From Pleurotus ostreatus/Saccharomyces cerevisiae fusant (Eukaryota > Opisthokonta): DNA of 33,247 bases. Below the pieces are notes generated by a model, which ran no database searches, was not told the DNA's origin, and was given only the letters and a program-made list of their open reading frames with translations. The number at the start of each line of letters is the position of its first letter. Position 1 is the stretch's first letter. The stretch spans positions 1 through 33,247 of the forward strand of contig JAMQCK010000260.1 in assembly GCA_024196135.1 (NCBI GenBank). The letters run 5' to 3'. The translations under genes were made by a program, and so were the position numbers. Shown piece by piece: positions 10,329 to 21,089 of this stretch.

Positions 10329-13300
10329 ATGTCAACCACTTCTCCCCGTCTCCTTGCGCTTCTCCTCGCCCTCCATGTCTCTCCATCGCTCGCCGGCGTC
10401 CCGCTCGTCGACTTCGAGCGCATGGGCACGGTAGGCCTCGCGGGAGCCTTCGCGGGCTTGAGCGTGTTCGACGACGCGCCGACGTACGACGAGGACGCCA
10501 CTACCCTCCTCTCCCGATCATCCGACGACGGTTCCCTCAACCGCCTAGGGTCCACGAACGAGGGCGGCCGAATATCCGCAGGATGCGCGCTGGGAGACAC
10601 ATTCTACTTTGGCGGCGAGTTCTCGTCGATAGAGGACGTATCGGCCTCGAACGTCGCGTCCTACTCCGGCAATTCCTTCTCCAGCCTCGGCGATGGAGGA
10701 CCGGACGGCGCGGTCGACGCGGTGTACTGCGACGAGGACAACAACCGGGTCTGGTTTGGAGGGAGCTTCACGAGTCCTGGGCGCGGCGTCGCGATCTGGG
10801 ACGCGGGATCAAACTCCTGGTCGCAGGCTCCCTTCAACGGCCTCACCGGCGCAGACGCACACGTCTACTCCATCACCACCAATTCCTCCAAATCCAGCCT
10901 GTTCTTCGCGGGGTCGTTCATTGCGTCCTTCCGCGGAAATGGTTCCTCCACCCCTGGCACGAATAACCCCAACGTACCCTATTCGGCTGGCGCGACACCA
11001 TACTCCAGCTCCCTCGTCCCCGTCCCGCTGAACAACGCGGAGGTCGGCGGGTCCCCATCGAGTACCAACTCCGACTATAGTGATATCAACGCGATTCTCT
11101 GCCCGGCGGGCGACGATGGCGCTGGTAACACTTGGTTGGCAGCGGACGGCAACTCTGCCCTGGTCACCATCCGAAAATACTCCTCACTAAGTGCGAGCGG
11201 TGTTCGACTGGGAAACACTTTCCTTCAAGGGCGGGGAACTACTGCATTCAGGTGCGTTATCGCCTCTGTCAATCTACCCGCGTTTCTGATCTGTTCACCA
11301 GTGTCACGACCATCCCGGATAACACTGTACAGACCTTGCAGTACCTTGACCCAGCGGACAACACGAACAAGACTTGCTCGGACACTTGCCCCCTCTCCAC
11401 CGACTCGTCTGTCCTGTACCAAGACTTCCTCTTCGCGTCTGGACCCCAGTCCATCACCGGTGTCCAGATCACATTGTCCGAATGGCAAGGTGCATCCGCA
11501 GGTCTCCACATTCTCCAAATCCTGTCGTCCGGTGCCTTCGCCTCCGCCGCAGAAGATGACAACGGCCAGTCATGCTACGCGCCCGGGTCGTCCAACTCGA
11601 CCTCAACCGGCAACTGGTACGCGAAGGTCGCGAACACCGATATCTCGGGCACGACGCAGACGGTGATGGTCTCGGACGTCGATGTTGGTACCTCGTCGTC
11701 GAGCGGGCCGTCGTTCACCTGGGATCTGTATGTCAGCGCGTCGGGCGAGTATAACATGAACCTGCTCGTCCCGGGGTGCACGAATTTCCAGAACTGCGAC
11801 GCGCGCACGAGCGTGAAGGTCGTGGTGTTCCCGGGGCCGGGCATGGATCCGTCGGTTACGACCGTCTCCCAGACGAATACGGACGACAAGCAGGAGCTCA
11901 TTTACAGCGGCCCGATCGTGCCCAGCACGGATGACTTCCATACGACCGTGACGCTCAGTCTTGCCGACTCGCCCGAGGGCAATGGTGCAAACGGGCAGTA
12001 CGAGCTCGTCGCGGATCGCGTGCAGCTTGTGCTCACGAGCGCGAACATCACCGATGACGGAAGTGGTAGTGGCAACGGTACCGGCAGCAGAGGCACCAAG
12101 AGGTCCTTCGGCTTCCTTGAGTGGCCTCTGGATGATAGTACCACCGGCGATGCCACCAGCACGCTCGACAACTCGACCGAGACGGCGGCGGACAACCTTG
12201 GCTTCGGCATCTACAGTGGCGTCGGTGGTGGCTCGGCTCTGACGGGCTCGAGTGATGATGCTGTCGTTGCTGTCGCGCACCATGCGGACGGCATCTTTGT
12301 CGGTGGCAACTTCACGCTGAGCAGCGGCAATGCGTCCGGGTCTGCGAACATCGTTGGTTTCAAGAACGGCGCTCTTGTGGGTCTGTCGAACAACGGTGTC
12401 GACGGCCCGGTCAGGGCGCTTCAACTCAACGGTGACCAATTGTACGTTGGCGGGTCTTTCAAGAAGAACAACAACGGAGGCTCCACGCTGAACGGTATCG
12501 CGCTCTACAATGTTAAGGACGATTCCTGGACTGCCCTGGGCGGAGGTGTCGATGGTACGGTCACCGGCCTTGGCATCGCGAACGATGAACTCGTCCTCGT
12601 TGGCGACTTTACCAAGCTCTACCCGACGAGTGGCTCCGACTCCGCGATCAACGCGCCCGGCCTCGCGACTTGGGACCTGCAGAACGGCGGCTGGACGAAC
12701 AGCGGTGGACTGGTCGTCGGCTCCATGACGCTCGTTGCCAATGGCACAGACGACTCGACGCACATCTGCGCCGGCAACATCGCCGCGCTGCAGAAGTACG
12801 GCGCGACGGGTATGGTGATGCTGAAGAATGGCGACGAAAATGGCCCGTCAGTGACGCCGCTGGGTGTGCAGCTGTCGGATGATGGGTCCAGCTCATCGTC
12901 TTCGTCCTCCTCGAGTGCGACAAAGCGGTACATCTCGCAGATTAAGGCGCACAAGAAGGCATCGTCGTGGCTATCGAAGAACCCGCTGCACCACCTGTTG
13001 CGCCGCCAGTCGAGCTCGCTTGACCCGCTGCCGACGCCGCCGGCTGCCGCTGCGCCCGCCGTGCTTGCGGGTGTGTTCTGGACGAACTCGTCGTCGTCGA
13101 AGGAAGTTGCGATCATTGGGGGCAACTTCTCGTTCAGCGACGGTTCGAGCTCGTCGCAGGCGATTGCGATATACGACCCGGAGTCTACTACCATCTCCGC
13201 GCTGCAGGGTGGCCAGATCGACGGTACCGTCCGCGCGCTCCTTGTCGACGGCGATACGTTGTACATCGGAGGCGACTTCACGCTGTCGGACACGGATATC

Positions 13301-14774
13301 AATGGGTTCGCGATCTACGATCTCGCGACGCAGTCGTTCCACACCAAGGGCCAGTCACCGCAATCGAGCTCAGGATCGAGCGGCAGTGTGCGCTCAATCA
13401 CGAAGTCGTCGTCGAAGGATAACACTATCATTGCCGCGGGCTCGTTCGCGAAGATGGGGTCGCTCACGTGCGCCGGTATCTGTATGCTGGACACGGAGTC
13501 GAAGCAGTGGAATGCACTCGGAAACGGGATTCAGGGAGAGGTTGCCTCCGTTGCGTACGGTGGGGTGAGTGCTTTTGTTTGCCTGCGTTAGACGCCGTGC
13601 TCATTTGGTTACAGGACAACCAGGCTGTATTGATCGCTGGCGGCTCCATCGCTGTCGACAATAACGCTGTCAACGTCGCTCAATTCGTCTTCGAGAACAA
13701 CACCTGGACTGCTTTGGGCGACGGCTCCCTGCCTGGCGTCGTAACCGCCGTCGAAGTCAACAATGGTAACTCCAGCAGCGTCTTTGCCGCCGGCGTCGGC
13801 TCTGGCTCGTCGACCTTCCTCTACTTCTGGAATGGTGCATCCTGGTCGTCCGTCGGATCGAACCTGCAGGACAGCGAGAGTGTGGCGCAGTTGACCATGG
13901 TGCCTCTACAAGACACGCACGATGCCAACGGAGTCATCGAGCCGGATCGCATGCTTATGGTGTCAGGATCCCTTGCGCTCACCGACTACGGGAACACGTC
14001 CTCTGCGTTGTTCGATGGGCAAGCATTTGTCCCGTATCTTGTTTCTTCTTCCTCCACTGGGTCCCAAGGCATTGTTGCCGGCCTATTCCGCTCCTTATCG
14101 ACCTTTGATTTCACCCAGCACAGTAAGTCAAACCAGCTGACAATCCCGATGCATGTACTGACGGCGCCCCAGAATTCCTTGCTGTCGGTGTTGTCATCCT
14201 AATTTCTATTGCCATCGCTGCCGGTGTTGTCTTCCTCCTCGCTCTGATCGGCATCCTCTGGACCTTGTTCTCCCGTCGGGATGACAAGGTCCCCGCATCC
14301 GAGATTGACGAGGATGACGATGGCGACTCTATTCACCACAGGCCATCCTCGCTCCTCGAGCACATCAACGCCGCGACGCGCAACACCATCATGGGCGGCG
14401 CGACCACTCCGCACAGCCAGTACGAGGAGAAAGGCCCGTCAACGCACGGCCACGATGGCGAGACGGACGAGCAGGATCCGTTCGCGGCTGGCGGATATGT
14501 GCGCGCGGACACCCCGAGCGACGCTATCCACGGGATGCTCGCCGAGGAGCAGAGTCGTCCTGCGCACGCAAGATACTCCTTCGATGGCGCAGGAGAGGGG
14601 GAGCTCCAGCTGTCGGCAGGAGCGGAAGTGGAGGTGCTTGATGATCGGGATCCTGCGTGAGTCGTCTTGACTGTGAAGAAGCTCAGTTACTGACTGAAAT
14701 TTTACAGATGGTGGTATGCGCGGGACCCGCGCAGTGGACAGGAAGGTGTCGTTCCGGCCGCGTATTTGTACTAG
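10329..14774 (+). CDS. rax2: Rax2-like cortical marker protein for cell polarity, with C-terminal SH3 domain
   Basis: Five exons: 10329-11251, 11302-13564, 13615-14122, 14173-14656 and 14708-14774. They encode 1414 residues. A signal peptide covers about residues 1-23 (RLLALLLALHVSPSLAG). The ectodomain is a series of beta-propeller-like repeats with blades such as FYFGGEFSSI, VWFGGSFTSP, LYVGGSFKKN and LYIGGDFTLSD. These are the hallmark of the Rax2 family. One transmembrane helix follows (about 1234-1260), then a roughly 130-residue acidic cytosolic tail and an SH3 domain (about 1361-1414; ARYSFDG, DDRDPAWWYA, EGVVPAAYLY). Rax2 is a glycosylated plasma-membrane protein that marks sites of polarised growth in yeasts and hyphae. 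A Ser-rich linker (about residues 835-915) contains dibasic KR and RR sites that could be cleaved in the Golgi. The SH3 and its intron are shared with the adjacent HeLo gene. Confidence 0.9.
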
Positions 14775-15183
14775 ATTCTCAGCCTCAGCCCCCGACTTTA
14801 TCCCAGTAGTTTTGCTCCTTGTCGTTTCGTCGTCGTGCTTTCATCCGTACCCTATAGTACCTTATCGCTAGTATACCCAGTCCCCATGTTCGTTTCTTGC
14901 AGCAGTATGCACTTTGGCTTGTCTGTGGGAACAGACTCTTATCGGGAGAGTAGGGGACACCTCTGAAGTAGACACTTCTCAGGGAGTAGACACCTTTCTG
15001 AATCACCCAGCCCGTCGATGTGGTACACGCCCTGGGATACACAATGTGTTCTTGTAGTGGACTTATGACAGCGGAATATGCTCTTGGATTTCGGACAGTT
15101 AACGAACAAATGCGATGCAGTGCAATGCAAGAAGTACACGGCAAAATGATAATACAGTACAAGACAGGCAGGCGGGTGCAAGT
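14775..15183. other. Convergent gap, rax2 / rei1
   Basis: Tail-to-tail 3' regions of rax2 and rei1. It contains three short imperfect direct repeats (listed separately) and no supportable gene. Confidence 0.6.
14949..15001. repeat. Three imperfect 17-18-base direct repeats
   Basis: Units start at 14949, 14967 and 14985. Each begins AGTAG, contains a GACAC block and ends in a pyrimidine-rich CTCTGA, TCTCAGGG or TTTCTGA. The array lies in the shared 3' region of rax2 and rei1. It may have arisen by slippage. Confidence 0.55.
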
Positions 15184-16790
15184 CTACTGCAGGACTGCAG
15201 ACGTAATTAGCGAGGTTGAGGACAATGACGATAGGATACGACGTACGAGGATCCCTGTAGTGCTTCTGGTGGTTCCCCTTATACCCCATCTTCGTCTTGA
15301 AGTCCTCGCGCCTCTTCTGGTCGCGGAACTCCTTGACGTGACGGCGGGCCTCCTTCGCCTCACCACGGTTCCTTGCCTTCACTACCTCCGTGCCACGACC
15401 AAAGGCACCAAAGTCGCCCCTAACGGGGACGAGGCAGCTGTCCTTGTCGCCAATCATCTTGCGCATGAGCGCTACGCGCTCCTTGTGCGTCTCGGCGCCC
15501 TTGCCCTTGTAGACGACGGCAAGCTGGCGTGTCTTGTACTCGCGCGTCTTGGCGCGGTGACCGATGCGGGTGCCGGAGGGAAGGACAAGCTCGTAAGGCG
15601 TGTCACCGTATGATATGGTAGGCGCGGGCAGGTCCTCTTCGTCCTCGTCCGATGCGGTATCTGAGTCCTCGGACTCAGTGGCAGAATCCTCCACGACCTC
15701 GACGACCTCATCGACATCGCCCATCTCCTCGTCGTCGCTCTCCCACTCCTCGTCGCCCTCCACGCCGGCGACGGCCTTCTTGCCTTTGCCCTTTGTCTTG
15801 CGCTCCTTCCAGATCGCGTAGTCAGGGTACGACGTGCTGAAGTCGTAGAAGTCCGAAATCTCGAGCTTGTCGTTCTCCGAGCTGTACGCGATCTTGCAGT
15901 GCGTCTTGTCGACCATATGCTTCCGCACGGCCTCGAGGCTGCGGAATTCCTTCGAGGACGAGCTGCAGTAGATGCAGACATTCCCGACGGCAATCTTCTC
16001 CCCGAGGTAGGTGATGAGGCCCGCGGGGTCGACGAGGTACTCGGCGTCGGGGATGAAGAAGGAGTGCACGCTGGACATGTGCAGGAGGTTCTCGGAGAGG
16101 GAGGACGAGGTGTGGGTGCAGAAGAGGCAGTTCGAGTCGGGGGAGAGGCGCGTGCGGGCGGCGGCGATTTTTTGGTCGATGGTCATCTCGAGGGCTTCCT
16201 CGTCATCGGAGTCAACTTCCATGCGATCGGGGGAGGGCTTGGAGGTGGATGCAACAGGGGCGGCGGAGGGGGTAGCTGCAGAGTGGTCTGCGGCATGCTC
16301 GGAGGAGGGAACAGTGTCCTCGACTTGGATCGGGGTTGGCTGATCGGCAGCGGCAGTGGGCCTCAGCGCCCGCTGAGCGGCCTTCAGCTCGTTCTCCTTA
16401 TGCTTCTTGGAGTTGATGTGCGAGCGGTATGCATTCTCTGTCGTATACGTCTTACTGAAGTCGATGTCAGAGGTGAATTGTAGTGGGGAATCGTATGTAC
16501 GCACCCGCAGACCTCGCAGCTCGATCCCTTCGGTGAAGACATGATCGCAGTCTCCTGACGGCGCTCTAGCACCTTCTCATTGAAAGCAGCAGCCGAGACT
16601 GGGGGGAGTCCAGCCACACGGCGCTTCATGTTGTACCTATGGTGGTCCGAGCGGTAGTGAGCCCCTACGATGGGTCAGATGGATCAGCGATGGTAAAGTA
16701 CAGCTCAAACGCACGCTGCTCGTCGGGCGAGGTAAATGCTATGGAGCATGACATGCAAGTAAACAGATGCGCTTCAGGGGAGTCCGCCAT
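15184..16790 (-). CDS. rei1: Rei1/ZNF622-type cytoplasmic 60S ribosome biogenesis factor
   Basis: Four exons on the reverse strand: 16790-16715, 16664-16505, 16454-15247 and 15194-15184. They encode 484 residues. Four C2H2-type fingers are visible: LFTCMSCSIAF...AHYRSDHHRYN near the start; CEVCGKTYTTENAYRSH; CLFCTHTSSSLSENLLHMSSVH; and CIYCSSSSKEF...RKHMVDKTH. Acidic tracts separate them from the C-terminal block (LPSGTRIGHRAKTREYKTRQ, then GYKGNHQKHYRDPLLQ). That block is the Rei1 tail that probes the peptide exit tunnel of pre-60S particles. Rei1 acts in the cytoplasm to release the Arx1/Alb1 export factors. The ATG at 16788-16790 was chosen because it places finger 1 at the N-terminus. Intron 1 splits an Arg codon inside finger 1. 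The last exon is only 11 bases long (last residues LLQ and the stop), but its join restores the usual DPLLQ end exactly. Confidence 0.92.
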
Positions 16791-17354
16791 GGGGAATATT
16801 GAGTACGCGGGTGGTAGGTGATTAAGCTGGGGGTCGATGACTGAGACTGACAATCTTATACTTCGCTGTTTGCGCCTATTTGCAAGCTATTACTGCCCCG
16901 GAATGAGCGGGCCGTAGCCGCGTGATATTCGCGTGATCATGAAGTTCAACTTCAGCGTCAGACTGACTCAGTTTCACCGGACAGCAGTCAGAAGCGTGCA
17001 TAGTGGGGCCGTTAGACCCACTTAAGCATTCAAGCGAGCACCCCTGCGTACTCAAGGTAGTTCTCTAGCGTCTCACTCCCAATGTCTACCGAGAAAACCA
17101 TGTGGTGTCCATTGGCTGTACTGTGCGCGTATTCCACATTGGATGATTGGTATCGAAACAAGACGTGCAGGTATTTATGATTATGTGTATGGGCAGTAAT
17201 AGGTGGTGGTGTACAGTGGGCGATGTTCAATGCAAGACGTGAAGCGAAGGCGAAGGGGCATAAGAGGGTGAAACGTAGCATAGAGGATGAGACGTGCGTG
17301 AAAAATAGGGAGGACGCATGAGGAGGGGCAGGCAGAAGTCTAGTGACTGCTGCT
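16791..17354. other. Intergenic region upstream of rei1 and downstream of dfp1
   Basis: This contains the rei1 promoter and the 3' region of the dfp1 gene, both on the reverse strand. The area is lower in GC than its surroundings. No supportable gene or clear TATA box was found. Confidence 0.5.
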
Positions 17355-19211
17355 CTAGTAATCACTGAGATCAACGGTGTCCCCAACGTGCATAGGAGGG
17401 CGCACAGCGCGATGACGAGCCAGCGCCGCCTGCCGTATCTTCTCCGCGCGCCGGGCTTCCCACATGCGCTCCTCTTCCTCGACTTCGTATACTGTGCGGC
17501 GTCTGACGCGGCTGAGCACGTCGTCAAGCGCGACATAGTTGGTGGGGTTCTCTGCGAATTTGCGGTGCGCGCGCGTCTTAACGTGCTACAAGAAGTCGTC
17601 AGTCAGGGTCCCCGACACCATAGTGATGAGACTCACGTCCTCAAAATGTTCGAACTTCTTGCGGCATGCCTCGCAATACCCGGGCTTCATGCCCTCGGCA
17701 CGCTTGGCTTGACGCATCGTGTTCGTGCTCTTGGATTTCTTGAGCATAGGCATACGGTCTGGTGGTCCCATGTCGCCGATCTGCGCAGAGTCGCCAGCTT
17801 TGCGTGAAGTGACAATTTGGTTGTCGATGCGTCCCTGCAATGATGCTGGAAGAGATAGGTTGCGAACAGCGTTCGCCATAGAAGTCGTTGTTCCCGCGGT
17901 CGAGGTAATAGCCATACTGTTGCCGGAAGCGGCCATATATTGTCCTGACGCCATGTAGCCGGAGCCATGGGGGTATGCTTGGTATTGTGAATCGTCGAGG
18001 TCGACAGTGGTCGTATCTTCTTCCAACTCCTCCTCTCGCCGGCGCATGTTACTCAACGACACCGTGCGACGGAGGTCACCCGCACGGTTCCCCAAGCGCG
18101 AGACATCATTCTGCGCCCAGACATGCCTCTGCGCCTGCAACAACCGACGCTGCACGATCGCCGCATCCTCGCGCTCCGCCTCGTCCTCCTGCATCGCCTT
18201 CTTGTGCCGTCTCTTTTCCTTTTCGTCGTACGCTACGAACGGACCGCGCGCGCGAGGATCGCAGTGCGCGACCGGCCACGGCGGCACCGTCTTCCCCTTC
18301 GGCATCACGTACTCGTGCGCGATGACGGTCGCGAGCTCTTCGCGTATGTCCTCGACGAGTAAGAAGTGGCTGCCCTTGGAGAAGTAGCGATAGTCGTGCC
18401 GCTTCTGCGTCGGGTCGCGCTCATAGGTGCCATGTATGCGCTCGTTGCGGAGAAGGAGGGCAAGATCGCGCTCGCGACGGGGTGCAGGGGCGTCGTTGGT
18501 CTGGGAGGAGTCGCCGTCGAACAAGCCGGCGAGCATCTTCTCAAGCTTCTTGATGCTCCAGACGCGGACAGGGGCCTTCTTGCGAAAGCGGAGGGCACGG
18601 AGGATGATGTCGTCGTTGGACTTGAAGGGCCTAAGTACGGGTTAGCGCCGGGTATGATGGGAGGGAATATGCGACTCACTTGGGGAGGCGCTTGAGCAGC
18701 TTGAGGGCACCGTTCTCCTTGTACTCCTCGTGCTTGATGAGGGTGTTGGCGGCATCGGCTCGCTCCTCGGTGGTGATCAGATGCGTCATCTCTTGCAGGT
18801 CGAGAAAGTCGAGGGTATTCTGTTCGCGATATGTTGATCAGAGCTATCAGTAGAGAGCTGAGGAGAAAGTACCCCATGGAGGTCCCTCAGCTTGGAGGTA
18901 GCGGCTTCGACTAACTTGTGGTCGACTCGGTCGTCAAAGAAGAAGTGGAGAGTGGGGAAGTGGTTCAGCCACTTCTGCTGCCACTCTTCCTGGCGGGCGA
19001 TCTTCCTCCGCTCCCTATCTGTGTCTGCAGCTGGCTTGGGCTTCTCGAGCGTGGGCACAGCTGGGGCGGTCTTGAGGCGCTTGACGGCGATGTCGCGACG
19101 GAGGCCAGGAGAGGGTGGGCGCTTGTACGAACCCGCCGCGGTCCGTGTCGCCGGCTGGTTGACATGACCCTGGTTGCGGGCGAGGAGCGGACGGCGGTTG
19201 AGGGAGCTCAT
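17355..19211 (-). CDS. dfp1: Dfp1/Him1 (Dbf4-type) regulatory subunit of the Cdc7 kinase
   Basis: Four exons on the reverse strand: 19211-18873, 18819-18680, 18630-17637 and 17585-17355. They encode 567 residues. Motif N (a BRCT-like fold) is seen at residues about 68-135 (HFPTLHFFFDDRVDHKLVEA, then EMTHLITT). Motif M, which binds Cdc7, lies at about 245-310 (RYFSKGSHFLLVEDIREEL, then WPVAHCDPRARGPFV). Motif C, the DBF zinc finger, has Cys479, Cys482, His492 and His498 (GYCEACRKKFEHFED, then HVKTRAHRKFAENPTNY). Intron 3 falls exactly between the Cys pair and the first His. The protein activates and targets Cdc7 (Hsk1) to phosphorylate MCM2-7 at replication origins in the nucleus. In other fungi its level is cell-cycle regulated, but no such signal is obvious here. 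It is divergent from atg5, with 132 bases between the start codons. The family call is secure from motifs M and C. Confidence 0.93.
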
Positions 19212-19343
19212 GGAACCAAGAAGGCGCGCACGATGGCGGAGGGAGGCAAGTGGGCGACCGCGCGCGCACCTCGCGTTCGTTTTGTTGATGGCGCGCAGCC
19301 ACGTGATCGCCTGGCCTGCGCTCCCGCCTTGCCGCCATCACCC
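19212..19343. promoter_or_regulatory. Very short shared promoter, dfp1 / atg5
   Basis: Only 132 bases separate two outward-facing start codons. Both leaders and both promoters must fit here or extend into the opposite gene. The stretch is GC-rich, has no TATA box, and contains a CACGTG E-box-like core around 19301. Confidence 0.5.
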
Positions 19344-20601
19344 ATGTCGACGTACGGGACGACTCGCCACCACCACTCGCCGGCGGCGGGCGCGACGTTC
19401 TCGACCAAGGACCGCGTCGCCGACTACCACACCACCCTCTTCCGCAGGCTCACGTGGGAGGGCACCGTCCCGCTCGAGATCCGCGTCGATTCGAAGGAGC
19501 TCCCCGCCAACTCTGATCGCGGGCTCGAGTGTTACTATGTCCAGGCGCCGCGCGTCACGTACCTGCCCCTCCTCATGCCTGAGATTAAGCGCTTTCTCAT
19601 GGATGTCGTCTTTGACGAGACCGCCGCGCAGGAACTCAAGGACGAGGAGTGGTGGTTCGAGGGCGAGTACGGCACGTCCTTGAAATGGTGTGTTGCGCGT
19701 CCCTGTTCCCTAAATCATCTCTCACTGCTACGTGCAGGCACTGGCCTATCGGCCTGATATACGACAACTTCACCATCTCCACCTCCATCCGCCCCTCCAC
19801 GTCCGCATCACCTCCTACCGTCCCCCTGCGCTTAATCCTCCACCTCGCGTCCCCACCGACCGATAAATTGCTCCTCCAGCCAAGCGTCGAGGCGTGCAAG
19901 CAGGCGTACATGGGTCAGCTCAAGGAGGCTGACTTCATCAGATGGGGCAACACCAAGCGAATGACGGGGCTCCGGAAGGCCGAGCAGGATGGTATCTGGG
20001 AGGGCATCCGAGAACGTGTGTGACGTGCTCGTTGCGAGACTTACTGCTGACGTGCAGAGCAGACAACTTCGATGACTTTTGGAAGGTCGCGGCGAAGGTG
20101 ACCCCCTCGACGTCGATGCAGGGGCGGCCTCAGTCACCGAATGCGCCGCCGCCTTCATCGGCGTCTATGGTGAACCGGCCGCCATCTGCGGATCCGGCAG
20201 GTCCCTCGGACAAGGAGGGCGCGTATAATGTGCGGAGTGTACCCGCAAGGATATACCTCCCCGACGGCCCTGTCATACAGGACCTTGTCCCCCCGATGCT
20301 AGAGGATGGTATGTGCCATCGCAACCCTAGTCATAACCTCGCTTACGCATCCCCAGGAAACCCCCAAACCCTGGCCGACTTCCTGTCGACAAGATTACCC
20401 TTGCTATTCCCGCCACGACCGCCGCCACCACCACCCTCGCGCACTAATCCGCGGCCACAGCCACCACCTGTGCATGATTTGGCGTATCCCATAATACAGG
20501 GCGTCATCGTACCCATGGAAGCCGAGGTCGCCTGGTTGAGCGCATGCATGGCAGGAGCGGACGGTTGGCTGAATGTGTGCGTGGGCATCAAGAAGCAGTA
20601 G
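19344..20601 (+). CDS. atg5: Autophagy protein Atg5
   Basis: Four exons: 19344-19687, 19738-20015, 20063-20308 and 20357-20601. They encode 370 residues. Family blocks in order are: TWEGTVPLEIRVDSKELP; YYVQAPRVTYLPLLMPEIK; WHWPIGLIYD; the helical region CKQAYMGQLKEADFIRWGNTK, whose Lys188 aligns with the Atg12 acceptor lysine of other Atg5 proteins; HNFDDFWKVAAKVTP; and the C-terminal ubiquitin-like part RSVPARIYLPDGPVIQDL ... EVAWLSACMAGADGWLNVCV. Atg5 is conjugated to Atg12 and, with Atg16, promotes Atg8 lipidation on the autophagosome precursor. Intron 2 has two possible AG ends. The later one (ending 20062) restores the usual EHNFDD sequence and was chosen. A Pro-rich insert (about residues 299-318) is a lineage-specific loop. 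Confidence 0.95.
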
Positions 20602-21089
20602 GCGCGGTAGCCGCTCGTTGGGATACCCCCCAGAAGGTGGTGGGCACGTGTCGGGAGGCAGGCGCTTGTCGAGGAGGCAGGCGCTTGTTGAGGCTTGACA
20701 TGGTATTCGCTTGCTGTATCTTAGACTACGGTCTCGTTTACACTGACAGTATCTATCCTTGTTCTCCGTTCTACATTGGTCACTCACTTCACCGTTGGTC
20801 GGCTTAACCCCGTTATAATATACCATATATCTTATTGACGTTGGGAGCGCAGGCTCCTTTTAATCCAGAGGTGCTGGATGTCTTCATGAAGTCTGAGCGT
20901 TGGATGTCTTCACGATGCGCTGGGCCGACGCTCGCTAAAAGCTCTGGTATATGTCATGAAAAGGGAAGTACAACTGGTCGTAAAGAGAGAGAAGGTCATA
21001 AGGACTGCTTGCATGAGAAGGAATGCGATAATAACGATATACGAATAGCAACGAAAGAGCTAAAGAGAGAGAGCAGACCATCTCGCCAC
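20602..21089. other. Convergent gap, atg5 / secreted protein gene
   Basis: Tail-to-tail 3' regions. It contains a 19-base tandem repeat (listed separately) and a repeated TGGATGTCTTCA at 20875 and 20902. No gene is supportable. Confidence 0.5.
20654..20691. repeat. Two-copy 19-base tandem repeat
   Basis: Copies at 20654-20672 and 20673-20691 differ at one position (C versus T near the 3' end). They lie about 50 bases past the atg5 stop codon, probably in its 3' untranslated region. Confidence 0.75.

Noticed and set aside
11603..12763. 386-codon reverse-strand frame inside rax2
   Set aside because: It is antisense to the strongly supported rax2 ectodomain exon; its Arg/Val-rich composition is the mirror of the Ser/Gly-rich sense coding.
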